Part shown: positions 43,322 to 54,108 of the stretch, piece after piece
How positions within the stretch are numbered: position 1 is the first letter of the stretch
Layout of the letters: each line of letters begins with the position of its first letter
NCBI RefSeq assembly: GCF_024971095.1
Contig: NZ_CP069717.1
Location: 1,984,001-2,048,000 of the forward strand
Direction of reading: 5' to 3'
Length of the DNA stretch: 64,000 nucleotides
From: Microbacterium neungamense
Lineage (GTDB): Bacteria; Actinomycetota; Actinomycetes; Actinomycetales; Microbacteriaceae
The notes under the pieces: model-generated
The model's database searches: none
The model's input: only the letters and a program-made list of their open reading frames with translations
Told to the model about the DNA's origin: nothing
Translations under genes and position numbers: made by a program

Positions 43322-43714
43322 TCACAGCCCGCCGGCGAGCGCGCAGCTCTCGGCGCCGAGGGGGATCCGCACCAGGGCGCCGACCTGGAACGACGTCGAC
43401 GCCGTGACGCAGACCAGATCCCCGCGCTGCTCCGAGCGAGCCGTGGCGCCGCCGACGGCGGTGGAGACGACCGCGAACGCGCGGCCGGCGTCCTCGCCGC
43501 GACCGAGCAGTCGCGCCGCGTCGGCGGCGGCATCCTGCAGCGACACCTGGCAGGCGGCGGCGCTCAGCGCGCCGACGCCCATCAGGAGTGCGAGCACCAC
43601 GGCGGGCACCGCGAGCGCCAGCTCCGCGGCCACGGATCCGTCCTCGCGCCCCGGGCTCGCACGTCCCCGCGGCGCGGGCCCGGGTCCCGCTCGCCTGCGC
43701 GAGTACCCCGTCAC
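43322..43714 (-). CDS. TadE-like minor pilin
   Basis: 130 aa from GTG 43714, overlapping the DUF4244 gene by GTGA. A basic N-terminus (1-25) precedes GSVAAELALAVPAVVLALL, the TadE-type hydrophobic segment with its conserved Glu. Two C-terminal cysteines (LVCVTAS, ESCALAG) could form a disulfide. Predicted envelope pilus component. Confidence 0.8.
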   Translation of the reverse strand: MTGYSRRRAGPGPAPRGRASPGREDGSVAAELALAVPAVVLALLMGVGALSAAACQVSLQDAAADAARLLGRGEDAGRAFAVVSTAVGGATARSEQRGDLVCVTASTSFQVGALVRIPLGAESCALAGGL

Positions 43715-43914
43715 GACACCGTGAGGGCTCGCCGCACCAGATCGGTGAGGATGCCGCGCACCTCATCCGATCGCATGATCACCACGAGGAGTCCCGCGAA
43801 GGCGACCGCGGCCATCGTGGTGATGGCGTACTCCGCAGTGGCCGCGCCCGTCTCGTCGGTGAACAGGTTCGCCGCCCGGCGCCTGGTCAGGGTCGGCAGT
43901 TCCATCCGGTTCAT
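43711..43914 (-). CDS. DUF4244 Flp-type pilin
   Basis: 67 aa. Short basic leader then TDETGAATAEYAITTMAAVA, the Flp/DUF4244 pattern with Glu at position +5-like and a 20-residue hydrophobic stalk. Likely the major pilin of this locus (Rv3656c type). GGAAAGAAG precedes the ATG. Confidence 0.85.
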   Translation of the reverse strand: MNRMELPTLTRRRAANLFTDETGAATAEYAITTMAAVAFAGLLVVIMRSDEVRGILTDLVRRALTVS

Positions 43915-43979
43915 CTTCTTCTCTTCCTTTCCTCGGGAGGCACCGTGCCTCTCGTTCCGTGGTCCACAGCCCACAGGGC

Positions 43980-44900
43980 TCATCCCGGCAGCGGCGTCGA
44001 ACTCAGCACGCTGAGCATCAGCGGTGCCACGCCGAGCAGGAGGAACGCCGGCAGCGTGCACGCGCCCAGCGGCAGCAGCAGCTTCGCTCCGAGACGCGCG
44101 GCGCGCAGACGTCCCTGGACCCGGGCATCCTGCCGTTGCTGCGCGGCGGATGCCCGGAGCAGCTCGACGGCGGGAACGCCGGCGGCGCGGGAGAGCTCGA
44201 GCACGGCATCCGTGGCATGACGCTCGTCGCGCAGCTGCGCCGCGCTCGTCTCCACCAGCCGCACCGCCCGGGCGATGGCCGCCCCGCCGGACAGGGCGAC
44301 GGCGACGAGTTCGGCGTGCATGCCCGGCGTGCCCGGCTCCGGCTGCGCGCGGCGCACCAGCCGGCGGGTCCACCACCGCGCCAGGAGCACCAGGAGCAGG
44401 CCGGCGGCCACGCAGGCGATCCCGAACGGGTTCGTGGTGAGCACCGTGACGGTGTCGAAGCCGAGCGCGTACCCGAGCAGCAGGCCCGCCACCGGCAGCC
44501 AGAGCAGCAGCCGGGCGGTCCCGGCGGGTTCGGCGAGGGCGATCCTGACGTCATCGGCGGCGGCCGCGGCGTCCTGCAGCGACTCGGCGAGCGCGCGGAG
44601 GACCTCCGCGAGCGGGGCGCCCACCGTGGTGGCCACGTCCCACGCCGCCGCCACATCGACCCAGGTGCCGCCTTCGGCCTCGATCGCCGAGACGAGGTCG
44701 AGGCCGTCCGCGCAGCGCGCCACGACGCGTTCGGCGGAGGCGTTCCCGGAGTCGGCGAGATGCCGCCAGGCCGTCATCGGCCGCGCTCCGGCCTGCAGCA
44801 GCACCGCGAGCGTGCGCACCGCGACCGCTGCGTCCCCGGCGTCGTTCTCGTGTCCCTCGCGACGGCGCGGAAGGCGGATCCGGCGAAGCGGGCTCAGCAC
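43980..44900 (-). CDS. TadB/TadC-type inner-membrane platform protein
   Basis: 306 aa from GTG 44900, overlapping tadA by 7 nt. Two T2SSF-like halves are visible: AVLLQAGARPMTAWRHLADSG and AVALSGGAAIARAVRLVETSA, with membrane pairs at about 145-185 and 270-300. M. tuberculosis has two separate genes here (Rv3657c and Rv3658c), so this may be a fused or condensed form. Confidence 0.8.
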   Translation of the reverse strand: MLSPLRRIRLPRRREGHENDAGDAAVAVRTLAVLLQAGARPMTAWRHLADSGNASAERVVARCADGLDLVSAIEAEGGTWVDVAAAWDVATTVGAPLAEVLRALAESLQDAAAAADDVRIALAEPAGTARLLLWLPVAGLLLGYALGFDTVTVLTTNPFGIACVAAGLLLVLLARWWTRRLVRRAQPEPGTPGMHAELVAVALSGGAAIARAVRLVETSAAQLRDERHATDAVLELSRAAGVPAVELLRASAAQQRQDARVQGRLRAARLGAKLLLPLGACTLPAFLLLGVAPLMLSVLSSTPLPG

Positions 44901-45895
44901 GGCGACATCTCCTCGATCCCCAGGCGGTCGCCGTGCAGCACGAACCTCCCGGCGCGCCGGATGCGGCGGGTGCCGTCCGGATCCCGGCCGAGATGCAGCA
45001 CGACGCTGAACGCGCTGACCACCTGCCGTGCGAGCGCCGTCGCGTCCATGCCGGCGAGCGCCCCGAGGGCTTCCATACGGGCCGGCACATCCGCGAGGCC
45101 ACTCGCGTGCAGGGTGCCGGCGCCGCCGTCGTGCCCGGTGTTCAGCGCGGTCAGCAGCTCGCGCACCTCCTCGCCGCGGCACTCGCCGACCACGAGGCGA
45201 TCGGGCCGCATCCGCAGCGACTCGCGCACGAGCATGGCGAGCGTGATCCGTCCCGCGCCCTCGAGGTTGGCCTGACGCGCCTCGAGGGAGACGTGGTGCG
45301 GATGCCGCGGCCGCAGCTCCGCCACGTCCTCGATGGTGACGATGCGCTCGGTCGGCGGCACTTCGGACAGCAGGGCGGTCAGCAGGGTGGTCTTGCCGCT
45401 GCCGGTGCCGCCGGTGATGAGGACGTTCGCGCGCTCCGCGACGAGCCGCCCCAGCCACTCGCGCTCCCCCGGCGCGAACGTGCCGTATCCAGCGAGCGCG
45501 TCCAGATCGGCCGCGAGCACGCGGGGGATGCGGATGGACAGCGCGGTGCCCGAGGTGGAGACCGGGGCGAGCACCGCGTGCACCCGGATGCCGGAGTCCA
45601 GGCGCACGTCGACGCACGGCGACTGATCGTCGAGATGACGGCCGCCGGCCGCCACGAGCGCCACGGCCAGGTCGCGCACCTCCCGTTCGGATGCCCGCCA
45701 GCCCTCCTCACGCTCCGCGCCCCGTCCGCGGTCGACGAAGAGTCCGCCCGCGCCGTTGACGAAGAGGTCGGTGACCCGGTCATCGGCGCAGAACTCGGCG
45801 AGCGCGCCGAAGGCGGGATCAAGCGGCATCCGTCCCGCGGACGGACCGGACCCCGCGTGTGCGGTGCGGGGGCGGAGGACGAAGGGTTCGGCCAT
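44894..45895 (-). CDS. tadA: TadA/CpaF-type secretion ATPase
   Basis: 333 aa hexameric ATPase powering pilus assembly. Walker A GGTGSGKTTLL, Asp box IVTIEDVAEL, His box and Walker B-like RPDRLVVGECRGEEV; the N-terminal domain has VTDLFVNGAGGLFVDRG. It heads the five-gene Tad operon. No TadZ, prepilin peptidase or secretin is in the window. Confidence 0.9.
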   Translation of the reverse strand: MAEPFVLRPRTAHAGSGPSAGRMPLDPAFGALAEFCADDRVTDLFVNGAGGLFVDRGRGAEREEGWRASEREVRDLAVALVAAGGRHLDDQSPCVDVRLDSGIRVHAVLAPVSTSGTALSIRIPRVLAADLDALAGYGTFAPGEREWLGRLVAERANVLITGGTGSGKTTLLTALLSEVPPTERIVTIEDVAELRPRHPHHVSLEARQANLEGAGRITLAMLVRESLRMRPDRLVVGECRGEEVRELLTALNTGHDGGAGTLHASGLADVPARMEALGALAGMDATALARQVVSAFSVVLHLGRDPDGTRRIRRAGRFVLHGDRLGIEEMSPC

Positions 45896-46030
45896 GCCCC
45901 GACGGTAGGCGGAGCGACGGACGTGCCCGGCCCTCGAACCCGGCCGCTGTGCACAACCCGGCAGAATTGGCCGCCGTGCAGAACGGGCGGGCAGGGGCAT
46001 CCGGCGCGATCGCCCGCGGCCGCCCCCGCC

Positions 46031-46240
46031 GCCGCCGGGAGGAGAACGCACCGCACACGCGACTCCGCGATGCCAGAACCTCCCGACGGCACGGGCATCC
46101 GCCACCGCCAGGAGAAAACCGCACGGCACACGCCGCCCCGCGATGCGGAAAGCTCCCGGCGGCGCGGCATCCGCCACCGCCAGGAGAAGAACGCACCGCA
46201 CACGCCGCCCCGCGATGCGGAAAGCTCCCGGCGGGCCGGG
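46031..46240. repeat. Tandem array 2: three units of the same 70-72 bp repeat family
   Basis: Units start GCCGCCGGGAGG (46031), GCCACCGCCAGGAG (46101) and again at 46173. Each carries GGAGAA..CCGCAC, a middle ending CGCGATGC, and GGAAAGCTCCCGGCGG (CAGAACCTCCC in the first). CTCC-GGCGG of one unit pairs with CCGCC-GGAG of the next across a C/A mismatch. Block order and period match array 1. It fills the tadA-acs gap from 45896 to 46260 except for an AT-poor lead. Confidence 0.85.
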
Positions 46241-46287
46241 GTCGGCGACGTCCCGCGGTCCACGGCGCACCACCCGGAGACGTGAAA

Positions 46288-46322
46288 GGGCGGCACCTCA
46301 CGGGGGGAATGAGATGCCGCCC
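46288..46322. other. 13-bp stem with G-rich loop before acs
   Basis: GGGCGGCACCTCA and TGAGATGCCGCCC pair over 12 of 13 bases around CGGGGGGAA, 209 bp before acs. It could be a terminator of transcripts crossing array 2, or an operator. The rest of 46323-46530 shows a usable AAAGGAG for acs but no clear promoter. Confidence 0.5.
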
Positions 46323-46530
46323 ACGCATGCCCGTGATCGGGGGGTATCGGGCACGCGGAAGCCGGAATACGATTCGGCTGAGGTCAGTGTACGCAACGAG
46401 CGGACCCGCACAAAACCCGCCGCGGGTACCGACTTCCGGCAGTATCCCGCGTCGGTGGCCCGCATTAGATTCGCCGTGTCACGGTCGTGCCCCGCCACGA
46501 CCTCGGTACCCACGCAAAGGAGCGAGCGAC

Positions 46531-48498
<1,968 letters not shown>

Positions 48499-48526
48499 CC
48501 GCCCGCGCCGAGACCCCGTCGAAACA

Positions 48527-48568
48527 CCGAGACCCCCTGCTGTGGACGTCCGCAGCAGGGGGTCTCGG
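48527..48568 (+). terminator. acs terminator
   Basis: Perfect 16-bp stem CCGAGACCCCCTGCTG with a 10-nt loop, 28 bp after the acs stop and before the convergent RidA gene, so it may act in both directions. Confidence 0.85.
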
Positions 48569-48627
48569 CGACAGGACGGGGTGTCGGCCGCGCACCGGGG
48601 CGTCCGCCGCGGCGTCCGCCGGCGACC

Positions 48628-49086
48628 TCAGGCGAGCAGGAAGCTGACCTCGACCTCGACCGGGCTGTCCAGTGGCAGCACCGGAACGCCCACGGCGGCG
48701 CGCGCGTGCTTCCCGGCATCCCCGAAGATCTCGCCGAGCACCTCGCTGGCGCCGTTGATGACGCCGGGCTGGCCGGTGAAGGAGGGGTCGGATGCCACGA
48801 AGCCGCCGACCCGCAGCACGCCGGCGAGCCGGTCCACGCCGCCCGCGGCATCCGCGGCCGCGGCGAGCGCGTTCAGCGCGCAGGTGCGGGCGTACTCCTT
48901 GGCATCCGCCGGGTCGACGCCCCCGCCCACCTTGCCGGTGGCGGGCAGCGCGCCGTCCACGAACGGCAGCTGACCCGACGTGTGCACCAGACCGCCGTGG
49001 ACGACGGCGGGGACGTAGGCCGCCACCGGCGCGGCGACGGCGGGCAGCTCGATGCCGAGCTCCTGGAGGCGTGCGGCGATGCTCAC
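48628..49086 (-). CDS. RidA-family enamine/imine deaminase-like protein
   Basis: 152 aa from GTG 49086, overlapping the DUF4177 gene by GTGA. YjgF/RidA fold: VVHGGLVHTSGQLPF, CALNALAAAADA, and the C-terminal VPVLPLDSPVEVEVSF. The Arg of catalytic RidA is not clearly conserved (AAVGVPVLP where AR(A/T)xVxVxxLP is usual), so it belongs to the Rid2/Rid3-like side of the family. Position matches Rv3678c. Confidence 0.82.
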   Translation of the reverse strand: MSIAARLQELGIELPAVAAPVAAYVPAVVHGGLVHTSGQLPFVDGALPATGKVGGGVDPADAKEYARTCALNALAAAADAAGGVDRLAGVLRVGGFVASDPSFTGQPGVINGASEVLGEIFGDAGKHARAAVGVPVLPLDSPVEVEVSFLLA

Positions 49087-49307
49087 GCGGCACCGCCCTC
49101 GAACTGGCGCGACGCCTCGGCGGCGGCCGCGAGGCCGGCGTTCGCCGTGGCGTCCTGCGTCACCGGACGCTTGAAGTAGGCGACCAGACCGCCCTCGGGT
49201 CCCTGCACCACCTGCACCAGCTCCCAGCCCTGCTTGCCCCAGTTGTTGAGGATCGCGGCGGTGTTGTGGATCAGCAGCGGCGTGGTCAGATACTCCCACG
49301 TGGTCAT
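49083..49307 (-). CDS. DUF4177 small protein
   Basis: 74 aa: MTTWEYLTTPLLIHNTAA then GKQGWELVQVV and a Gly turn before YFKRP, the DUF4177 pattern. Function unknown; stays next to RidA and ponA2 in many actinobacteria (Rv3678A position). Divergent from ponA2. Confidence 0.85.
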   Translation of the reverse strand: MTTWEYLTTPLLIHNTAAILNNWGKQGWELVQVVQGPEGGLVAYFKRPVTQDATANAGLAAAAEASRQFEGGAA

Positions 49308-49377
49308 GGCACTCCTGCGCGTCGGCGACGGCCAGTTCCGGATGCTGGCGTCGAGGCTCTTATTCAGGGAACTCCCC

Positions 49378-49383
49378 TACGAT
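49378..49383 (+). promoter_or_regulatory. -10 element of ponA2 (leaderless type)
   Basis: TACGAT followed by seven bases and ATG 49391. No Shine-Dalgarno sequence lies before the start. Confidence 0.5.
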
Positions 49384-49390
49384 CAAGCGT

Positions 49391-51961
49391 ATGCCTGAAA
49401 CGAAACGCACGCTGAAGGGTGTGCTCGGCGGACTTCTCGGGCTGGTCGGCCTGAGCGCGGTCGCCGGCGTCCTCGTGACCGCGAGTGTCACCCCCGCGAT
49501 CGCCATGGCCGGTTTCTCCGGCTCCCAGGCCCTGACGCTGTTCGAGGAGCTGCCGAGCTATCTGAAGATCGGCGCTCCGATGGAGCCGACGACGATCTAC
49601 GGCACTGGCACGGACGGCAACCCGGTGCAGCTGGCGAAGTTCTACGACCAGAACCGCGTGCCGGTCACCTTCGACCAGGTCTCCCCCGTCCTCTACGACG
49701 CGATCCTCTCCAGCGAGGACAAGAGCTTCTACGAGCACGGCGGCGTCAACCTCGGCGCCACGATCAAGGCCGTCGTGGACAACCTGCGCAAGACCTCGTC
49801 CCGGGGCGCCTCGACGATCAGCCAGCAGTTCGTGAAGAACGTGCTGATCCAGGAGTGCGAGAAGAACGCCTCGCCGAGCGAGGAGGGCTATCTCGACGAG
49901 CTCCGCGCCTGCTGGACCGAGGCCACCCAGGCCACCGGCGCGGCCGGCATCGAGCGCAAGCTGCAGGAGATGCGCTACGCGATCCAGATCGAGAAGGACT
50001 ATTCGAAGAACGACATCCTGCTCGGCTACCTGAACATCGCCAACTTCGGCGGCCAGACCTACGGCATCGAGGCCGCGGCGAACTACTACTTCAACACGAC
50101 GTCCGCGAACCTCACAGTCTCGCAGGCGGCCACGCTGGCCGGCATCGTGCAGAACCCGAACCGCTACCGGATCGACATGCCGGGCGGCTCGACGACGGAT
50201 GCCGACGGAAACCCGCTCAACGGCGCCCACGACGGCTACAAGGAGACCAAGGATCGCCGCGACTACGTGCTCGGCCGCATGCACACCGACGGCAAGATCA
50301 CGGACGAGCAGTACGAGCAGGCGCTCGCCGAGCCGATCACCCCGGTGATCACGCCGACGCAGCAGGGCTGCGGCGCCGCCGGCGACAACGCCTACTTCTG
50401 CCAGTACGTGAAGGCGGTCATCGAGAACGACGAGGCCTTCGGCGAGACGCTCGAGGAGCGGCGCGAGAAGCTCAGCCGCGGCGGCATGGAGATCTACACC
50501 TCCCTCGACATGCGCGTCCAGCAGCCCGCGATCGACGCCATGAACGAGTGGGTGCCGGAGTCCGACCCCAACATGGCCCTCGGCGCATCCGCGGTGTCGC
50601 TCGAGGCGGACACCGGCCGCGTGCTGTCGATCGTGCAGAACACGCGCTTCTCCGAGTCCGCAGGGGATGCCGGCACTCCCGGCGTGTCCAGCCTCGTCTT
50701 CGCCGCCGACAAGAGGCTCGGCGGCGGGAGCGGCTTCCAGGTCGGATCGACGTACAAGCTCTTCACGCTTCTGAAGTGGCTCGAGGACGGGCATTCCATC
50801 AACGAGACGCTGAACGGCGTGAACCGCACGTTCCGCGAGTTCACCTCCTGCGGGCGCCCGTACAACAACAACAGCTTCATCGGCAATTACGAGCAGAACC
50901 GGGGCTACACGGGCTCCGTGCGCAGGTTCACCGAGCAGTCGCTCAACTCGGGGTTCCTCGCCATGGCGCAGGAGCTCGACCTCTGCGAGATCAACAAGGT
51001 CGCGGAGAGGCTCGGGGTCTACCAGGGTGACCTCACCCCGGTGACCGAGAAGAACGACCCCTACGGTGCGGTGCTCGGATCGAAGAACATCGCCCCGCTG
51101 CAGATGGCGGGGGCCTTTGCGGCGGTCGCCAACAAGGGCATCTTCTGCCAGCCTCGCGTGATCGACAAGATCATCGCCCAGGACGGTACCGAGCTGCCGG
51201 TCCCCCAGTCGAACTGCACGCAGGCGATCCAGCCCGAGATCGCCGCGACGGCGGCATTCGCCCTGCAGGGCGTGATGACGAACGGCACCGGCCGCGCCTC
51301 GAATCCGTTCGACGGGACGCCGGTGCTCGGCAAGACCGGCACGCACGAGGACTACAGCACGATGATGGTCGAGTCCAGCACCAAGGTGACCACCGCGGTG
51401 TGGGTCGGCGACTACAAGGGCGAGAACGGCTCGCTGTACGACAAGTGGTGGAACGGCGTGCGCTACTCCGACCTGCGCCACGAGATCGCCCCGGTCATGC
51501 AGCACGCGGCGAACGAGGTCTACGGCGGCGAGGAGTTCCCCCGGCCCGATCAGAACCTCACCCGTCCGGTCATGAAGGAGCTGCCGAACGTCGTCGGCAT
51601 GCCGGTCGACCAGGCGACCCAGACGCTGGAGGAGGCCGGGTTCCAGGTCAGCGTCGGCGCCCCGGTGGACAGCACCGTCGGGGCCGGCCTCGTCGCCGCC
51701 CAGGACCCGGCGGCGGGTCAGGCCGCCGCCGGCACGACCGTCACGATCTCGCCGAGCTCCGGCAAGGCGCCGGCCGCACCGGTGCCGAACGTCGTCGGCT
51801 CGAAGCTCAAGCAGGCCGAGAAGGCGCTCACCGACGCCGGCTACGGGGTGACATCGGACGGATGCGGCAACGACGACGCCGTCGTCGCGCAGAACCCGGC
51901 CGCCGGCGCCGCTGTACCGCCCGGCACCTCCGTCGCACTGCAGTGCGGCGACGACGATTGA
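49391..51961 (+). CDS. ponA2: Bifunctional penicillin-binding protein with two PASTA domains (PonA2 type)
   Basis: 856 aa. One membrane helix (about 13-38), a glycosyltransferase domain (about 75-260) with ILSSEDKSFYEHGGV and RGASTISQQFVKN, a transpeptidase domain with S453 (GSTYK), SLN and KTG (K648), and two C-terminal PASTA units starting LPNVVGMP and VPNVVGSK. Polymerises and cross-links peptidoglycan outside the membrane. Equivalent to mycobacterial PonA2, next to its metallophosphoesterase partner. Confidence 0.95.
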   Translation: MPETKRTLKGVLGGLLGLVGLSAVAGVLVTASVTPAIAMAGFSGSQALTLFEELPSYLKIGAPMEPTTIYGTGTDGNPVQLAKFYDQNRVPVTFDQVSPVLYDAILSSEDKSFYEHGGVNLGATIKAVVDNLRKTSSRGASTISQQFVKNVLIQECEKNASPSEEGYLDELRACWTEATQATGAAGIERKLQEMRYAIQIEKDYSKNDILLGYLNIANFGGQTYGIEAAANYYFNTTSANLTVSQAATLAGIVQNPNRYRIDMPGGSTTDADGNPLNGAHDGYKETKDRRDYVLGRMHTDGKITDEQYEQALAEPITPVITPTQQGCGAAGDNAYFCQYVKAVIENDEAFGETLEERREKLSRGGMEIYTSLDMRVQQPAIDAMNEWVPESDPNMALGASAVSLEADTGRVLSIVQNTRFSESAGDAGTPGVSSLVFAADKRLGGGSGFQVGSTYKLFTLLKWLEDGHSINETLNGVNRTFREFTSCGRPYNNNSFIGNYEQNRGYTGSVRRFTEQSLNSGFLAMAQELDLCEINKVAERLGVYQGDLTPVTEKNDPYGAVLGSKNIAPLQMAGAFAAVANKGIFCQPRVIDKIIAQDGTELPVPQSNCTQAIQPEIAATAAFALQGVMTNGTGRASNPFDGTPVLGKTGTHEDYSTMMVESSTKVTTAVWVGDYKGENGSLYDKWWNGVRYSDLRHEIAPVMQHAANEVYGGEEFPRPDQNLTRPVMKELPNVVGMPVDQATQTLEEAGFQVSVGAPVDSTVGAGLVAAQDPAAGQAAAGTTVTISPSSGKAPAAPVPNVVGSKLKQAEKALTDAGYGVTSDGCGNDDAVVAQNPAAGAAVPPGTSVALQCGDDD

Positions 51962-52890
51962 GCGCCGCACGGACGCACCCGGCCCTCATCGCGCTCGGCG
52001 CGATGGGGGCCGCCGGTGCGGCCGCCGCGGTGTGGGGCATCGGCATCGAGCGGTATCTGTTCACGGTCCGTGAGGCGACGGTGGCCGCCCTCGCTCCCGG
52101 GTCCGCGCCGATCCGGGTGCTGCACGTGTCGGACGCCCACATGGCGCCCTGGCAGGAGCGCAAGCAGCGCTGGCTGGCATCCCTCGCGGCGCTGGAGCCC
52201 GACCTTGTCGTGAACACCGGGGACAATCTCGGGCACCGCGACGGCATGCAGGGCATCCGCCGCGCATTCGAGCCGCTGGCGGGCATCCCCGGCGTCTTCG
52301 TGCACGGCTCGAACGACGTCAGCGCGCCGTCGCCGCGCAACCCGTTCCGCTACTTCCTGGGCCCGTCCGTGAAGAAGCCGGACCCGCGTCCTCTCGACAC
52401 CGCGGCCATGGACCGCTTCTTCACAGAGGAGCTGGGCTGGCACGGGCTCAACAACGCCGCGGTGCGGCTCAGCGTCGCCGGCGGGACCGTCGACCTCTTC
52501 GGCGTGGACGACGCTCATCGCGACTGGGACCGGCTCGATGACCTCCCCGCCGCCCTCGACGGGCTCGGCCCGCGGCCGGAGGGCGCGTCGGTCCTCGGGG
52601 TGACGCACGCGCCGTATCAGCGCGTGCTGAACACGTTCACGGACCTCGGCGCGGATGCGATCTTCGCCGGGCACACGCACGGCGGGCAGGTCTGCCTGCC
52701 GTTCTTCGGCGCCCTCGTCGCGAACTGCGACATCCCGCTGAAGCAGGCGAAGGGCCTGAGCAGCTGGACGCACCACCGCCGCACGGTGCCGCTGAACGTG
52801 AGCGCCGGGTGCGGGCACTCGATCTACGCCCCGGTGCGCTTCGCGTGCCGTCCGGAGGCCACGCTGCTCACCCTCACGGCCCGGGGCTGA
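51958..52890 (+). CDS. Membrane-anchored calcineurin-like metallophosphoesterase
   Basis: 310 aa if started at TTG 51958, which overlaps the ponA2 stop (TTGA); ATG 52003 would remove 15 residues. One N-terminal helix, then the metal ligands of the fold: HVSDAHM, VVNTGDNLGH, VHGSNDV, THAPYQR and GHTHGGQ. A relative is Rv3683, also after ponA2. Its substrate may be a cell-wall or lipid phosphate (inference). Confidence 0.88.
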   Translation: MSAARTHPALIALGAMGAAGAAAAVWGIGIERYLFTVREATVAALAPGSAPIRVLHVSDAHMAPWQERKQRWLASLAALEPDLVVNTGDNLGHRDGMQGIRRAFEPLAGIPGVFVHGSNDVSAPSPRNPFRYFLGPSVKKPDPRPLDTAAMDRFFTEELGWHGLNNAAVRLSVAGGTVDLFGVDDAHRDWDRLDDLPAALDGLGPRPEGASVLGVTHAPYQRVLNTFTDLGADAIFAGHTHGGQVCLPFFGALVANCDIPLKQAKGLSSWTHHRRTVPLNVSAGCGHSIYAPVRFACRPEATLLTLTARG

Positions 52891-53034
52891 CCCGCCGCCG
52901 TCACACCAGGACGGTGTGCGGCAGCCAGCCCTCACGACCGTCCGCGGCGCGGCACAGCTCCAGCCGGACTCCGCACGTTACGAGGACACGCCCGCGCGTG
53001 CCCCCTCGATTCGGAGATCGGCGCCGGTTCGATG

Positions 53035-53040
53035 TAGACT
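53035..53040 (+). promoter_or_regulatory. -10 element of tRNA-Pro
   Basis: TAGACT lies 15 bp before the mature tRNA 5' end. The region 52891-53034 shows nothing else recognisable. Confidence 0.45.
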
Positions 53041-53055
53041 CGAACGGTTGCGAAA

Positions 53056-53129
<74 letters not shown>

Positions 53130-53130
53130 C

Positions 53131-53171
53131 AAACGAGGAAGGGCCCGCCATCGGCGGGCCCTTCCTCGTTT
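53131..53171 (+). terminator. Terminator after tRNA-Pro
   Basis: Perfect 19-bp stem (AAACGAGGAAGGGCCCGCC and its complement) with a 3-nt ATC loop and a T-rich end, starting 2 nt after the tRNA. Confidence 0.92.
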
Positions 53172-53286
53172 CGCCGAGGTGACAGCGGGGCCCCGCGGTG
53201 CAGGAGGCTCCGCGCCCCGGCATCCGCCCCGCCCCGCCCACCCTGAACGCCTCCGTTCAGCCTGCTCCACTACCCTGGAACACACC

Positions 53287-54075
53287 ATGACCTCGACCAC
53301 GCCTCGCCTCGTCGCCTTCGACCTCGATGACACGCTGGCCCCGTCCAAGGGTGCGATCGATCCACGCATCGCGGACCTGCTGCGGGCGCTGCTGCGCCAC
53401 GTGGACGTCGCGATCATCTCCGGCGGCAACGAGGAGCAGTTCCGCTCCCAGGTGATCGCCCGCCTCGGCGAGGCCGACCCCGCCGAGCAGGCGCGCCTGC
53501 ACCTGCTCCCCACCTGCGGCACGCGCTATCTGCGCCACGACGGCACCGGCTTCGCGACCGTGTACGCCCACGACCTCTCCGAGGAGGAGAAGGAGGCGGC
53601 GATGGTCGCGCTCCGCGAGGAGGCCACGCGTCTGGGACTGTGGGAGGCGGAGCCCTGGGGAGAGATCCTCGAGGACCGCGGCTCGCAGATCACGTTCTCC
53701 GCGCTCGGTCAGCAGGCACCGCGCGAGGCGAAGCACCGCTGGGACCCGGACGGCGCCAAGCGCGCCGCCCTGCGCGACGCGGTGGCCGCCCGGCTCCCCG
53801 AGCTCGAGGTGCGCTCGGGCGGCTCGACGTCGATCGACGTCACCCGCGCCGGCATCGACAAGGCGTACGGGATGCTGCAGCTCGCCGAGCACACCGGCAT
53901 CCCGCTGGCCGACATGCTCTTCTACGGCGACCGCCTCGACGAGGGCGGCAACGACTACCCGGTCCTCGCACTCGGCGTCCCCTCGGTCGCCGTCGAGGGC
54001 TGGGAGGACACCGCCGACAAGCTCGACGCCCTCCTGGAGACGCTCGAAGCCGACGTGGCATCCGCTCGCGCCTGA
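53287..54075 (+). CDS. HAD-IIB family hydrolase
   Basis: 262 aa. Motif I AFDLDDTLAPSKG, motif II VAIISGGNEEQF, motif IV FYGDRLDEGGNDYPV; a C2-type cap lies between about residues 85 and 190. This resembles Cof-type/phosphomannomutase-like phosphatases of sugar phosphates. A -10-like TACCCT lies 10 nt before the ATG, giving a very short leader. Confidence 0.88.
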   Translation: MTSTTPRLVAFDLDDTLAPSKGAIDPRIADLLRALLRHVDVAIISGGNEEQFRSQVIARLGEADPAEQARLHLLPTCGTRYLRHDGTGFATVYAHDLSEEEKEAAMVALREEATRLGLWEAEPWGEILEDRGSQITFSALGQQAPREAKHRWDPDGAKRAALRDAVAARLPELEVRSGGSTSIDVTRAGIDKAYGMLQLAEHTGIPLADMLFYGDRLDEGGNDYPVLALGVPSVAVEGWEDTADKLDALLETLEADVASARA

Positions 54076-54108
54076 CCGCGGCCTCCTCGCCCCGTGCGGC
54101 GACGCCAC

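Noticed and set aside
43980..45617. Single large TadA-TadC fusion
   Set aside because: The long frame upstream of 44900 is shadow sequence of tadA; tadA has its own stop at 44894.
53131..53171. Integration site at tRNA-Pro
   Set aside because: The palindrome fits a terminator and no mobile genes follow.
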